A stretch of DNA of 64,000 nt from Sphingomonas bisphenolicum. Its GTDB lineage: Bacteria; Pseudomonadota; Alphaproteobacteria; Sphingomonadales; Sphingomonadaceae. The DNA lies in the NCBI RefSeq assembly GCF_024349785.1, contig NZ_AP018821.1:1-64000 (forward strand), read 5' to 3'. Made by a program: the position numbers and the translations under genes. Below, in pieces: positions 1 to 8,191 of the stretch (position 1 is the first letter of the stretch; the number at the start of each line of letters is the position of its first letter). A model generated the notes under the pieces. The model was not told the origin of the DNA. It made no database searches and saw only the letters and a program-made list of their open reading frames with translations.

Positions 1-29
1 TCTGCGATTGGGACAAAGCCGTGAACATC

Positions 30-785
30 ATGACTACCGAGCATGCCAAAGCGCCGCGCCCGCTCGTCGCGATCGGGCATGACTATCCGCCCTCCTACGA
101 GCTCGCCGAACATCGTCATCGCCGCAGCCAGTTTCTCTATGCCGCGCGCGGGGTCATGGCAGTGAGCACACCCGATGGCGCCTGGGTCGCCCCGCCTGAA
201 CGGGCGGTATGGATCCCGGGCGGAACGGCACATTCTGTGCGCATGGTCGGAGCGGTACAGACGCGCAGCGTATTGATCGAACCCGGCATCTGTCCGTCGC
301 GCGGCGCGCGGACCCAGGTTGTCGGCGTGTCGGCCTTGCTGCGTCAACTGCTTGTCGAGGCGGCCGATTTGCCGATCGAATATGACGAGCACGGGCGTGA
401 CGGACAGGTCATGACCTTGCTCGCGTCAGAAATCGATCGTGCGCCGGCCATCCCCCTGGCAGTGCCCTTCCCTTCCGACTCCAAGCTCGCATCGCTCTGC
501 CACGCCTTCCTGAACCAGCCCGACGCCTCGGCGGCCATCGACCTGTGGGCCAACGCGATGGCGATGAACCGCCGGACTTTTACGCGACATTTTCGCCTGC
601 AGACTGGGATGAGCTTTGGCGCTTGGCGGCAACAGGCTTGCCTCTCGGTGGCCCTGCCAAGGCTCGTGGCCGGCGAACCCGTGACGGCGGTTGCACTGGA
701 TCTGGGCTATGACGGACCCGGCAATTTTTCGACGATGTTCAAGCGGGTCCTTGGCGTTCCCCCAAGCCATTATCGTGCGGGGTGA
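30..785 (+). CDS. AraC-family transcriptional regulator with N-terminal cupin
   Basis: The N-terminal half (about residues 15-90) has a cupin-like sensor pattern with an HRHRRSQFLYA segment and a VWIPGGTAHSV strand typical of the AraC cupin arm. The C-terminal 100 residues contain two helix-turn-helix motifs ending in the family signature LGYDGPGNFSTMFKRVLGVPPSHYR. It is expected to be a cytoplasmic one-component regulator; the ligand cannot be told. A GTG at 21 is an alternative start nine bases upstream and neither start has a strong ribosome-binding site. No target operon is adjacent, so its regulon is unknown. Confidence 0.85.
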   Translation: MTTEHAKAPRPLVAIGHDYPPSYELAEHRHRRSQFLYAARGVMAVSTPDGAWVAPPERAVWIPGGTAHSVRMVGAVQTRSVLIEPGICPSRGARTQVVGVSALLRQLLVEAADLPIEYDEHGRDGQVMTLLASEIDRAPAIPLAVPFPSDSKLASLCHAFLNQPDASAAIDLWANAMAMNRRTFTRHFRLQTGMSFGAWRQQACLSVALPRLVAGEPVTAVALDLGYDGPGNFSTMFKRVLGVPPSHYRAG

Positions 786-1182
786 CAGCGACCTACGGTC
801 CATGCTGATTGCGACGGCATCGTCGGGTCGTCGACCAGGGTGGCGAGCCTTCAGCGAGCCTTAGAGATCGCCTTTTTTCGCGACTTTCTTGTGAACTGCT
901 ATCAGTTCCGGTTCTCTAAAGAATATTGGATCCGCTGCTGCACCCCTCGGTCGGTGCTGCTCCCATCGAAACTTTGTTACCTCGAGCTGTGCTGATCTGG
1001 CTCACCCATCAATGATGTGCCGCGCGGCACAAAGCGCGGCACATCATTGATGGCTGGGTCGTGCGACATTTGCTTGCTGCAAAAACACGGCGGTTGATCG
1101 GAGCAAGTGCCTTCGGGGAACGTCGGCCATTGAATATTTAGAATATCGTGTTATGTAGATAACCGTCATATCCAAGGAGGCG
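786..1182. other. Intergenic stretch with large inverted repeat and TA promoter region
   Basis: I see no convincing gene in these 397 bases. The stretch holds the 19-bp inverted repeat at 1006-1053, followed by an AT-rich segment around 1130-1165 that probably carries the promoter of the toxin-antitoxin operon, and a strong ribosome-binding site AAGGAGG at 1174-1180. Confidence 0.5.
1006..1053. repeat. Perfect 19-bp inverted repeat containing TGTGCCGCG half-sites
   Basis: Left arm CCATCAATGATGTGCCGCG (1006-1024) and its exact reverse complement (1035-1053) are separated by 10 bp. Within it, 1017-1032 is also a perfect 16-bp palindrome TGTGCCGC/GCGGCACA, so three half-sites are present. It lies about 130 bp upstream of the toxin-antitoxin operon. 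It could be an operator, a partition-protein site or a recombination site. A terminator is less likely, since no T-run follows. Confidence 0.75.
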
Positions 1183-1866
1183 ATGATGGCCACCGCAACA
1201 GGGTCGGATTTCTCGGACGTCCGTATTAAGCCGCTAACGGGCTCCGCACGCGACGTGCGCGCGCACCTAAAGGACGATGACGGACCCATCATCGCTTTTC
1301 AGCTGGAACATGCTGGCGAGGCTGCGGCCTCTGCCTTTGCCGAGGCGGTTCGCCTGATCGCGCCGATGATTCTGCGCAACCTCGCCGCCCATGAGACAGC
1401 AACCCTCGAAAAGCTGGTCGACGCCCTCGTCCCCGCCGTTTCGCCGCCCGAACATCTGCTCACCCAGGCTCGGATGAACGCCGAAGCCCGTAAGGCCGTG
1501 CTGGAAAGCGCGGAATGGGTTAATGCCGCCAAGCTTTCCGAAATCGCCGGGTTCTCCGGGCAAAATTCGAGCGCCCAGCCAAACAAGTGGAAGCGCGAGA
1601 GGCGGATCTTTGCGCTGCGCCACGATGGCAATGATCTCTATCCGGCCTATGCCCTCGATCCCGACGCGCAGTATCGTCCCGTGAAGAGCCTCGCGCCTAT
1701 CCTCGAGGTGTTCGGCGACGAACTCGACTCCTGGGATATCGCGATCTGGTTCGCGTCCGCCAACGGGTTTTTGGGCGGCGCTCTGCCACAGGATCTCCTC
1801 ATCAGCGATCCCGAGCGCGTACTCGCGGCCGCGCGAGACGAGGTCGCAGGCGTGCGTCATGGCTAA
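1183..1866 (+). CDS. Xre/MbcA/ParS-like antitoxin of a RES system
   Basis: This 227-residue protein ends with LGGALPQDLLISDPERVLAAARDE, which resembles the C-terminal toxin-binding part of Xre/MbcA/ParS-type antitoxins (G-x-x-P-x-x-L then a helix). The middle has a possible DNA-binding segment (AKLSEIAGFSGQNSSAQPNKWKRERRIF). It overlaps the next gene by 8 bp, which encodes a RES-domain protein, the usual partner. The ribosome-binding site AAGGAGG fits the second ATG at 1186 slightly better than 1183. The antitoxin call rests on gene order plus the C-terminal motif and is inference for the N-terminal half, which is longer than in typical members. Confidence 0.65.
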   Translation: MMATATGSDFSDVRIKPLTGSARDVRAHLKDDDGPIIAFQLEHAGEAAASAFAEAVRLIAPMILRNLAAHETATLEKLVDALVPAVSPPEHLLTQARMNAEARKAVLESAEWVNAAKLSEIAGFSGQNSSAQPNKWKRERRIFALRHDGNDLYPAYALDPDAQYRPVKSLAPILEVFGDELDSWDIAIWFASANGFLGGALPQDLLISDPERVLAAARDEVAGVRHG

Positions 1867-2614
1867 AGGAGCCAAACCCCGCGAAGCGGGTGCCGATCCA
1901 GCCAAGCCGCGAACGCGCAAGATGGCGCCTGTCGCTCCCGCTCCCGCCCGTGCCGGAGCGATCCCTTCGCGCACGATCGCCTCGCCGCCCGCCAATCTCG
2001 ATGCGCTCGTAAAACGCACGAGCTGGCCAGCGAGCCAGATAATCCATCGCATTCACCCCGATGAATACACCCCGGACGCATTCAATCCCGGGCCTGGCGG
2101 CAATGCCCGCTTCAGCCCGATCCGCGATGCCGCAGGTGACGCGATCCCCACCATCTATGGCGGTACCACGCTCGAATGCGCTGCCATGGAAACGGTCTTC
2201 CACGATGTGCCTCATGCGCCGGGACTGAAGACCGTCGCGAAGCGCAAGCTCAGGAAGCATCATTATTCCAGATTGCAACCCGCCGCGGACCTCAGGCTCG
2301 CCGATCTCGGCAGCACCGCGCTGCGCAAGCTTGGTATTCCGCGGGTCGATCTCATCGAGAGCGACAAGGATTTCTATCCGCAGACCCGCGCCTGGGCGGA
2401 GGCCATCCATGCCCAGTGTACGGACGTGCAGGGCCTGGGCTGGGTATCGCGTCAGGACGATAGCGCGCGCGCCCTCATTCTGTTCGAAGACCGGCTGCCG
2501 CCCGATCCATTCAGCAGCGTCGAAGCGCCCGTCAATATCGTCGCCGATGCCGACACCTTCACTGCACTCGTCGAGCTCGCCGACATCATCGGGGTGAAGA
2601 TCACCGGCAAATAG
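1859..2614 (+). CDS. RES-domain toxin (NAD-degrading family)
   Basis: The RES fold is visible from about residue 62 to 235: an HRIHPDEY opening, GGNARFSPI with the conserved Arg, YGGTTLECAAMETVFHD with the conserved Glu, and a C-terminal region around DDSARALILFEDR. Known RES toxins such as MbcT degrade NAD+ and are neutralised by an Xre/MbcA-type partner encoded just upstream, as here. The first 55 residues are a basic, Ala/Pro-rich extension (KPREAGADPAKPRTRK) not needed for the fold. Translation is probably coupled to the upstream antitoxin through the 8-bp overlap. Confidence 0.8.
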   Translation: MAKGAKPREAGADPAKPRTRKMAPVAPAPARAGAIPSRTIASPPANLDALVKRTSWPASQIIHRIHPDEYTPDAFNPGPGGNARFSPIRDAAGDAIPTIYGGTTLECAAMETVFHDVPHAPGLKTVAKRKLRKHHYSRLQPAADLRLADLGSTALRKLGIPRVDLIESDKDFYPQTRAWAEAIHAQCTDVQGLGWVSRQDDSARALILFEDRLPPDPFSSVEAPVNIVADADTFTALVELADIIGVKITGK

Positions 2615-2740
2615 CCACGCGAAGCCCGCTTCGGCGATCCAGCTGCGACCTGCTCCGCCAGGCAGCAGCCTCCCTCCCCTTCCTAAAACCCTGGCGACCG
2701 CGCGGCTTGTACGGGCGGCGCCAAAGCCTGGAGAATGCCT

Positions 2741-3151
2741 ATGTTCGAACCGAAATCCAAAATGACCCCGCACGCCGAAGCGGACTTCCTGATCCAGGAA
2801 ATCCGCGACACGCGCACCGCCTACGACAACGCGACCGTCGACAAGTGGCGCGCCCAGCATCTTGGCATGATCGGTCTGCGCATGAGCGCGCTGGTTCGCG
2901 CCGCCCGCAAGGTGCTCGCCGCCGCCCACCCGACAACCCAGAGCGACACCGACGCGGACCAGTGCACCATGCTGGAAGCGCGTACCAGCACCTATCTCAA
3001 TTCTGCCAGCCGGCTTTCCGCCACGATGGAGCATGAGTGGCCCCGCGACATCCAGCAGGAGATTGATGCGCAGGCCGACGACCTTATCCGCGATGCAGAC
3101 GCGATTTCGGCGGAGCTCGCCGCAATCGTCGCACGATATCCCGCCCCCTGA
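2741..3151 (+). CDS. Small helical hypothetical protein
   Basis: A 136-residue, mostly helical protein with no signal peptide or membrane segment. I do not recognise its family. GGAG at 2730-2733 places the start at 2741 rather than the ATG at 2735. It follows the toxin-antitoxin pair on the same strand after 126 bp and ends shortly before the convergent aldehyde oxidoreductase operon, so it is probably transcribed on its own. Confidence 0.55.
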   Translation: MFEPKSKMTPHAEADFLIQEIRDTRTAYDNATVDKWRAQHLGMIGLRMSALVRAARKVLAAAHPTTQSDTDADQCTMLEARTSTYLNSASRLSATMEHEWPRDIQQEIDAQADDLIRDADAISAELAAIVARYPAP

Positions 3152-3231
3152 CATCCGTGCTTCTCGGCCATCCCGCGCGATCACCGCGGGTGGCCGGGCG
3201 CCAGTGAAGCGCCCAGGCGGAAAGCGCTGAT

Positions 3232-5490
3232 TCAGTCCGCAAGCAGCTTGTCGATCGTGACGGGCAGGCTGCGTACCCGCACCCCGGTCGCGTGATAAAT
3301 GGCATTTGCGACTGCGGCCGCAGTGCCGACTATACCGATCTCGCCCAGGCCCTTCACGCCGAGCGGGGTGACTTCGGGGTCCGGCTCGTGGACGAAGATC
3401 ACCTCGATATCGTGGATGTCGGCATGGGCAGGCACATGATATTCCGCGTAATTGTGGTTCATGAACCGGCCGAGCCGGTGATCGAGGAAGCTTTCCTCGT
3501 GCAGCGCCGCGCCGATCCCCATCACGACCCCGCCAAGTATCTGGCTGCGCGCGGTCTTGGGGTTGATGATCCTGCCGGCCGCGATCGCGCTCACCACTCT
3601 TGTCACACGGACGACGCCCAGCTCCTCGTCCACCCGCACCTCGCAGAACACCGCGCTATGGGTGTTGCGCGACTTGCGCATCAGACTGACCATGTCGAGG
3701 GGGCCAGGCTGCGCTGTCTTCTCGACCTCGATCCTGTCCAGCGCCGCAGCCTCCATCGCCGCCGTGAAGGGGACCGCTTCCCCCTTGCCGTCACGGCGGC
3801 GCATGGTCCCATTCTCGAAGAGCAGGTCATCCAGCTTCGCGCCCGCGAGCGGATCGCCGTCCATCTTCACAGCAGCCTTGGCGAGCCGGGCGGCCACGCC
3901 ATGACAGGCAAGCTGCACCGCTGCGCCCACTGACGCCGCGCCCCAGGAGCCGCCCTCTACCGGCGATAGCGGAAGGGTGGAATCGCCGAGCTTTGCCGTG
4001 ATAGCCGAGGCCGGTAGTCCGAGCGTATCCGCCGCGACCTGGGTCATCACCGTATAGGTGCCCGTGCCGATGTCCGACATCGCGCTTGCGACTTCGAGCG
4101 TGCCGTCGGTCTTGAGCGTCGCACGGACCGCGCATTTGGAGAACATCGCGTCCCACATTCCGGTCGCCATGCCCCAGCCGATCAGTTCCTTGCCTTCGCG
4201 CATCGAACGCGGCTGCGGGCTGCGCCTGTCCCATCCAAAAGCCTGGGCACCCTGCGCATAGGCTTCGCGCAGAGCCTTGCTGGTGAACTCGGTCCCGTTC
4301 ATCGCGTCGATGTTGGAGTAATTCTTCACCCGCAAGTCGAGAGGATCGATGCCGACCGCGTAGGACAGCTCGTCCATCGCCATCTCGAATTGTGTCATGC
4401 CGGTCGCCGCGCCGGGCGCGCGCATGTCGCCAGGCGTATAGGTGTCGACCGGCGCGATAAAGGAGGCACCTTCCGCGTTCTCGCAGGCATAGTTCATCAT
4501 GCCCCAGTTGACGACGGTCTCCATGTAATTCTCGAACCTGGACGTCAGGGTCGTGGCGTCGGTCAGGATCGCTGTCAGAGCCCCGTCCCGCTCGGCACCA
4601 AGCGAGATCGAGTTGAGGCATTCGGGGCGGTGCGTATGGGTAAACATTTGCTGGCGGGTGAGCACGACGCGTACCGAGCGTTTCAGCTTCAAGGCGGCCA
4701 TGGCCGCCAGATAAACATTATATTGTGGCCGCAGGCCCGAACCGAACGCGCCGCCGACAAAGGGATTGAGCACGCGGACATCGTCGGCCTTCAGGTCGAA
4801 CGCGCCGGCCAGATAGGCCTGCACATTCTGCGGACCCTGTGTCTTGTCATGAACCGTGAGCCTGCCGTCTCCTTCGAAGAAGACGGTCGAGGCATGCATC
4901 TCCATGGGATTATGGTGCTCGGCGCCCTTGTGATAATCGCCGGCGATCGTGACCGGTGCAGTCTCGAAGGCCGACCGCGCGTCGCCGCGGTTCTTGGGGG
5001 GATAATATCCTGACCGCTTCTTCCTGGGTACGAACTTTTCCGCAAGCGCGACTTCGAACCGGGTATTGTGCGCAGCCTGCTCGTAGCTGAGCTCGACGAG
5101 ACTTGCCGCATAGCGCGCCGCCTCGAATGTCTCGGCGACGACGAGGGCGACCGGCTGGCCATTATAGTGGATCTGCGCGTCGCACAGGGGGCGCAAGGGC
5201 GAGCCGGGCGGGGCAACGTCATCCTGAAATTTCTTGTCCGCGGATGCGATCTCCAGCCGATTTTCATGGGTGAGCACATCGACGACGCCTGCGACCGCGC
5301 GTGCGGCACTGTCGTCGATCCGGGTGATCCGCCCGCACGCGATCGCGGCATTGACCACGACCCCATGGAGGAGGCCAGTGGCGGGATATTCGGCGGCATA
5401 GCGCGCCTTGCCGGTCACTTTGAGAAGACCCTCGACCCGGCTGAGCGGAGCGCCGATGCCGTCGCGGGCGATGATGGCTGCCATGGTCAT
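3232..5490 (-). CDS. paoC: Molybdopterin-binding subunit of aldehyde/xanthine oxidoreductase
   Basis: This is the large catalytic subunit of a xanthine-dehydrogenase-family enzyme. The a/b hammerhead region is at residues 15-130 (SRVEGLLKVTGKARYAAE). The molybdopterin-binding part includes GGAFGSGLRPQYN, APGAATGMTQFE and the C-terminal VKGLGEIGIVGTAAAVANAI with the catalytic Glu. It is the third gene of an FeS-FAD-Mo operon read right to left, beginning 4 bp after the FAD gene stops. The order and the FAD-subunit features match E. coli PaoABC (aldehyde to carboxylic acid). The symbol is by homology of layout and I cannot verify the substrate. Confidence 0.88.
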   Translation of the reverse strand: MTMAAIIARDGIGAPLSRVEGLLKVTGKARYAAEYPATGLLHGVVVNAAIACGRITRIDDSAARAVAGVVDVLTHENRLEIASADKKFQDDVAPPGSPLRPLCDAQIHYNGQPVALVVAETFEAARYAASLVELSYEQAAHNTRFEVALAEKFVPRKKRSGYYPPKNRGDARSAFETAPVTIAGDYHKGAEHHNPMEMHASTVFFEGDGRLTVHDKTQGPQNVQAYLAGAFDLKADDVRVLNPFVGGAFGSGLRPQYNVYLAAMAALKLKRSVRVVLTRQQMFTHTHRPECLNSISLGAERDGALTAILTDATTLTSRFENYMETVVNWGMMNYACENAEGASFIAPVDTYTPGDMRAPGAATGMTQFEMAMDELSYAVGIDPLDLRVKNYSNIDAMNGTEFTSKALREAYAQGAQAFGWDRRSPQPRSMREGKELIGWGMATGMWDAMFSKCAVRATLKTDGTLEVASAMSDIGTGTYTVMTQVAADTLGLPASAITAKLGDSTLPLSPVEGGSWGAASVGAAVQLACHGVAARLAKAAVKMDGDPLAGAKLDDLLFENGTMRRRDGKGEAVPFTAAMEAAALDRIEVEKTAQPGPLDMVSLMRKSRNTHSAVFCEVRVDEELGVVRVTRVVSAIAAGRIINPKTARSQILGGVVMGIGAALHEESFLDHRLGRFMNHNYAEYHVPAHADIHDIEVIFVHEPDPEVTPLGVKGLGEIGIVGTAAAVANAIYHATGVRVRSLPVTIDKLLAD

Positions 5491-5494
5491 GTCC

Positions 5495-6508
5495 TCAGGC
5501 GACGCGTTTGTCGGTTTGTGACTGCGGCGTACCGGCCGCGGCCTGCGACAGCGCCCGCACGATCGCGCGACGCGCAAGCGGGATCTTGAAGTCGTTCTCG
5601 CCCTGGCCGGCCGCACCGTCGAGCAGTGCGTCAGCGACCTGCCGGAAGACCGCTTCGTCCGCCTCGCGGCCGACGAGCAACTGTTCGACGTGGGGAAGGC
5701 GCCAGGGCTTGTGCGCCACGCCGCCAAGCGCGAGGCGCGCCTCGGCGATCCTGGCGCCCTCGATACGCAGAGCCGCCGCCACCGACACGAGCGCGAAGGC
5801 GTAGGACAAGCGGTCGCGCAACTTCAGATAGGTGTAGTTCTGCGTGAAATCCTCATGCGGAAGAATGATGGCCGTGACGAGCTCGCCGCGCTCGAGGCTG
5901 TTGTCGCGCGCGGGATCCTCGCCGGGCAGGCGATGATAGTCGGCGAACGCGATCGTGCGCACGCCGTCCGGGCCGGCCACTTCCACCTGGGCCGAGAGCG
6001 CGGCCAGGGCGACGCACATGTCCGACGGGTGGGTTGCGATGCACTGATCGCTAGCCCCCAGAATGGCATGGATGCGGTTGACCCCACCGATCGCGCCGCA
6101 GCCAGAGCCCGGAACCCGCTTGTTGCAGGCGGTCGCCGTGTCATAAAAATAGTAGCAACGCGTGCGCTGGTTGAGATTCCCGCCATTGGTCGCGGCATTG
6201 CGCAGCTGGGGGCTGGCGCCCGCCAGGATCGCCGACGACAGGAGCGGGTAACGCTCCTGGACGCGCCGGTCATAGGCGGTGTCGGCGTTGGGCACGAGCG
6301 CACCGAGCCTCAATCCCCCATCCTCAGCCTCCTCGATCCTGCCCAGAGGCAGCCGGGTAATGTCGATCACGCTCGTCGGCCGTTCGACATGTTCCTTCAT
6401 CAGATCGACCAGGTTCGTGCCACCCGCGATGTAGCGCGCACCGTCCTTTGCAGCCAGCCTGACGGCGTCCGCGATCGACGTTGGCCGCGCATAGCCAAAG
6501 CGGTTCAT
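5495..6508 (-). CDS. paoB: FAD-binding subunit, PaoB type with extra Fe-S cysteines
   Basis: The FAD-binding PCMH fold is seen at residues 1-220, with the pyrophosphate-binding YIAGGTNLVDLMKE loop and ATNGGNLNQRTRC. The inserted cysteine-rich loop (CYYFYDTATACNKRVPGSGCGA) is the hallmark of PaoB/YagS-type subunits that bind an additional 4Fe-4S cluster, followed by NRIHAILGASDQCIATHPSD. The C-terminal CO-dehydrogenase flavoprotein domain follows. The start ATG overlaps the stop of the 2Fe-2S gene (ATGA), so translation is coupled. I chose MNRFGYARP over an upstream extension that lacks conserved sequence. Confidence 0.88.
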   Translation of the reverse strand: MNRFGYARPTSIADAVRLAAKDGARYIAGGTNLVDLMKEHVERPTSVIDITRLPLGRIEEAEDGGLRLGALVPNADTAYDRRVQERYPLLSSAILAGASPQLRNAATNGGNLNQRTRCYYFYDTATACNKRVPGSGCGAIGGVNRIHAILGASDQCIATHPSDMCVALAALSAQVEVAGPDGVRTIAFADYHRLPGEDPARDNSLERGELVTAIILPHEDFTQNYTYLKLRDRLSYAFALVSVAAALRIEGARIAEARLALGGVAHKPWRLPHVEQLLVGREADEAVFRQVADALLDGAAGQGENDFKIPLARRAIVRALSQAAAGTPQSQTDKRVA

Positions 6509-7011
6509 GCTCGCTCTCCCAAAACCTGCTCGATGGCGTCGGCGATGTTCGTATACGCGCCGCAGCGACAAAGATTGCCGCTCATGAGCTCGCGTATCTC
6601 CTCCCGGCTTCGGGCACGGCCTTCGTTGATCAGCCCCTGGGCCGAGCAGATCTGGCCCGGCGTGCAATAGCCGCACTGGAAGGCGTCGTGGTCCAAAAAC
6701 GCCTGTTGCAGCGGATGCAGCGCATCCCCATCGCCCATCCCCTCGATCGTTATGATGTTATCGCCATCATGCATCACCGCAAGACGCAGGCAGCTGTTGA
6801 TCCGGCGGTCGCCGACCAGCACGGTACAGGCACCGCACTGGCCATGATCGCAGCCCTTCTTCGTGCCCGTGAAATCGGCATGATCGCGCAGCAGATCGAG
6901 CAGCGTTACCCAGGGCAGGACCGTGAACGCCTGCCGTTCGCCGTTGATGGTGAGGCTGATATCGAGAGGTTCGACGTCGCCAGGGGCCGCGGGTTTGGAA
7001 ATGGTGGCCAT
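6505..7011 (-). CDS. paoA: 2Fe-2S subunit of aldehyde oxidoreductase
   Basis: A 168-residue subunit with two cysteine sets: the plant-ferredoxin-type cluster (KKGCDHGQCGACTVLV ... NSCL) and the helical second cluster (QCGYCTPGQIC ... NLCRCGAY). It carries electrons from the Mo site to the FAD subunit. Unlike E. coli PaoA, the N terminus (MATISKPAAPGDVEPLDI) has no twin-arginine signal, which suggests a cytoplasmic enzyme. It is the first gene of the three-gene operon. No xdhC/paoD-type maturation factor lies next to it. Confidence 0.88.
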   Translation of the reverse strand: MATISKPAAPGDVEPLDISLTINGERQAFTVLPWVTLLDLLRDHADFTGTKKGCDHGQCGACTVLVGDRRINSCLRLAVMHDGDNIITIEGMGDGDALHPLQQAFLDHDAFQCGYCTPGQICSAQGLINEGRARSREEIRELMSGNLCRCGAYTNIADAIEQVLGERA

Positions 7012-7079
7012 GGCAGCTCCATGTCCCGCGCGGGAGCGCGGCTCTGTTCAATAATCCCCCCGGTCGCCCCGTGGTTCCC

Positions 7080-8075
7080 CTAGGATCGCCGATTGCGCAG
7101 GAACAGGCCGCCCAGGATCACAGCAGCCCCGCCGACGAGCGCCGCAGCCGCGTGTGGCCGTGTCCGTGCCGCCAGGGTTAGGCTCGATCGGCGCCCTTCC
7201 TCGTTGCGCGAGCGTGCCTCGCCATCAGTGCCGGGCCCGAAAAGATTGTCACCTTGCGTCGCGGGCTTCGAGCGATCGACGAGAAAAGGCCCGACGAGCG
7301 GCGCGAGACGCTCGAACAGCGCCGGAAAATGGCTGGCGAACAACACCTCCAGCCGTCCGATGCCGCCGACCGTGAGGGCACGAACATTGTGGGTCGCGGT
7401 ATAGAGTATGGCATCGGCCACGAGCGCCGGATCATAAGGCGGCGGCGGGATCCGCGCTTGGCCGTCCTCGTGATTGGCGGCATGCATCGCGATCGGCGTG
7501 GTCATGCCCGACGGCTTGATCAGCGTCACCCGCACCGGCGATCGCGCGGCCTTGAGTTCGATCCGCAGCGAGGCGACGAAGGCGTGGATCGCATGCTTGG
7601 AGGCAGTATAGGCGCCCATGACAGGCGAAGGCATGTCGCCGGCAATCGAGCCGATCGTAACGAGCGCGCCGCCGCTTGCCGTGAGATAGGGCACGGCGAC
7701 CTGCGCGCTGTTGACCGCCCCGAAATAGTTGGTGCGGAACAATCGCTCATGTTCCTCCAATGGCGTGGCGAGCAGCGGCGCATAGATGGCGACCCCCGCG
7801 TTGCTGACCCATGTGTCGATGCGGCCGAAGGCCGCTATGGCGCAGGAGGCCGCGCGCTGCAGCGCCTCGCGCTCCCCGACATCGGCGACAGCGTAAGCCG
7901 CCCGGCCACCGTCCGCCTCGACCTCCTGCACGATCGCGCGCAGGGCCGCGTCATTCCGGCTGATGAGGAACACGCGCGCGCCGGCCCCTGCCGCCTTGCG
8001 CGCGGTAAGCAGGCCGATGCCAGAGCTCGCGCCAGTGATGACGAAGACCTGATCGGAAAGCGGTCGGTGCGGCAT
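7080..8075 (-). CDS. SDR-family oxidoreductase with C-terminal membrane anchor
   Basis: Classical short-chain dehydrogenase: NAD(P)-binding TGASSGIG at residues 14-21, NAG in WVSNAGVAIYAP, catalytic Ser in TIGSIAG and YTASKHA with the Tyr-x-x-x-Lys pair. After the catalytic domain (about 250 residues) there is an Arg-rich linker and a hydrophobic segment AAAALVGGAAVILGGLFL followed by RNRRS, which looks like a C-terminal membrane anchor. The substrate is unknown. It is transcribed in the same direction as the oxidoreductase operon, 68 bp upstream of it, and may share its transcript. Confidence 0.85.
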   Translation of the reverse strand: MPHRPLSDQVFVITGASSGIGLLTARKAAGAGARVFLISRNDAALRAIVQEVEADGGRAAYAVADVGEREALQRAASCAIAAFGRIDTWVSNAGVAIYAPLLATPLEEHERLFRTNYFGAVNSAQVAVPYLTASGGALVTIGSIAGDMPSPVMGAYTASKHAIHAFVASLRIELKAARSPVRVTLIKPSGMTTPIAMHAANHEDGQARIPPPPYDPALVADAILYTATHNVRALTVGGIGRLEVLFASHFPALFERLAPLVGPFLVDRSKPATQGDNLFGPGTDGEARSRNEEGRRSSLTLAARTRPHAAAALVGGAAVILGGLFLRNRRS

Positions 8076-8191
8076 GGGGCGGTCCGGTCGGTTTGCGGCG
8101 GTAGCCGTGCGACCGCATAATGGATGCGCTACGGGAACTCGCCTGCCCGGCGACGGGTTCCGGGACAGACGCTAAATCCAAGGAACACCTC

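Noticed and set aside
1802..3184. 460-codon minus-strand open frame
   Set aside because: Covers the RES toxin and the following gene in antisense; no family pattern.
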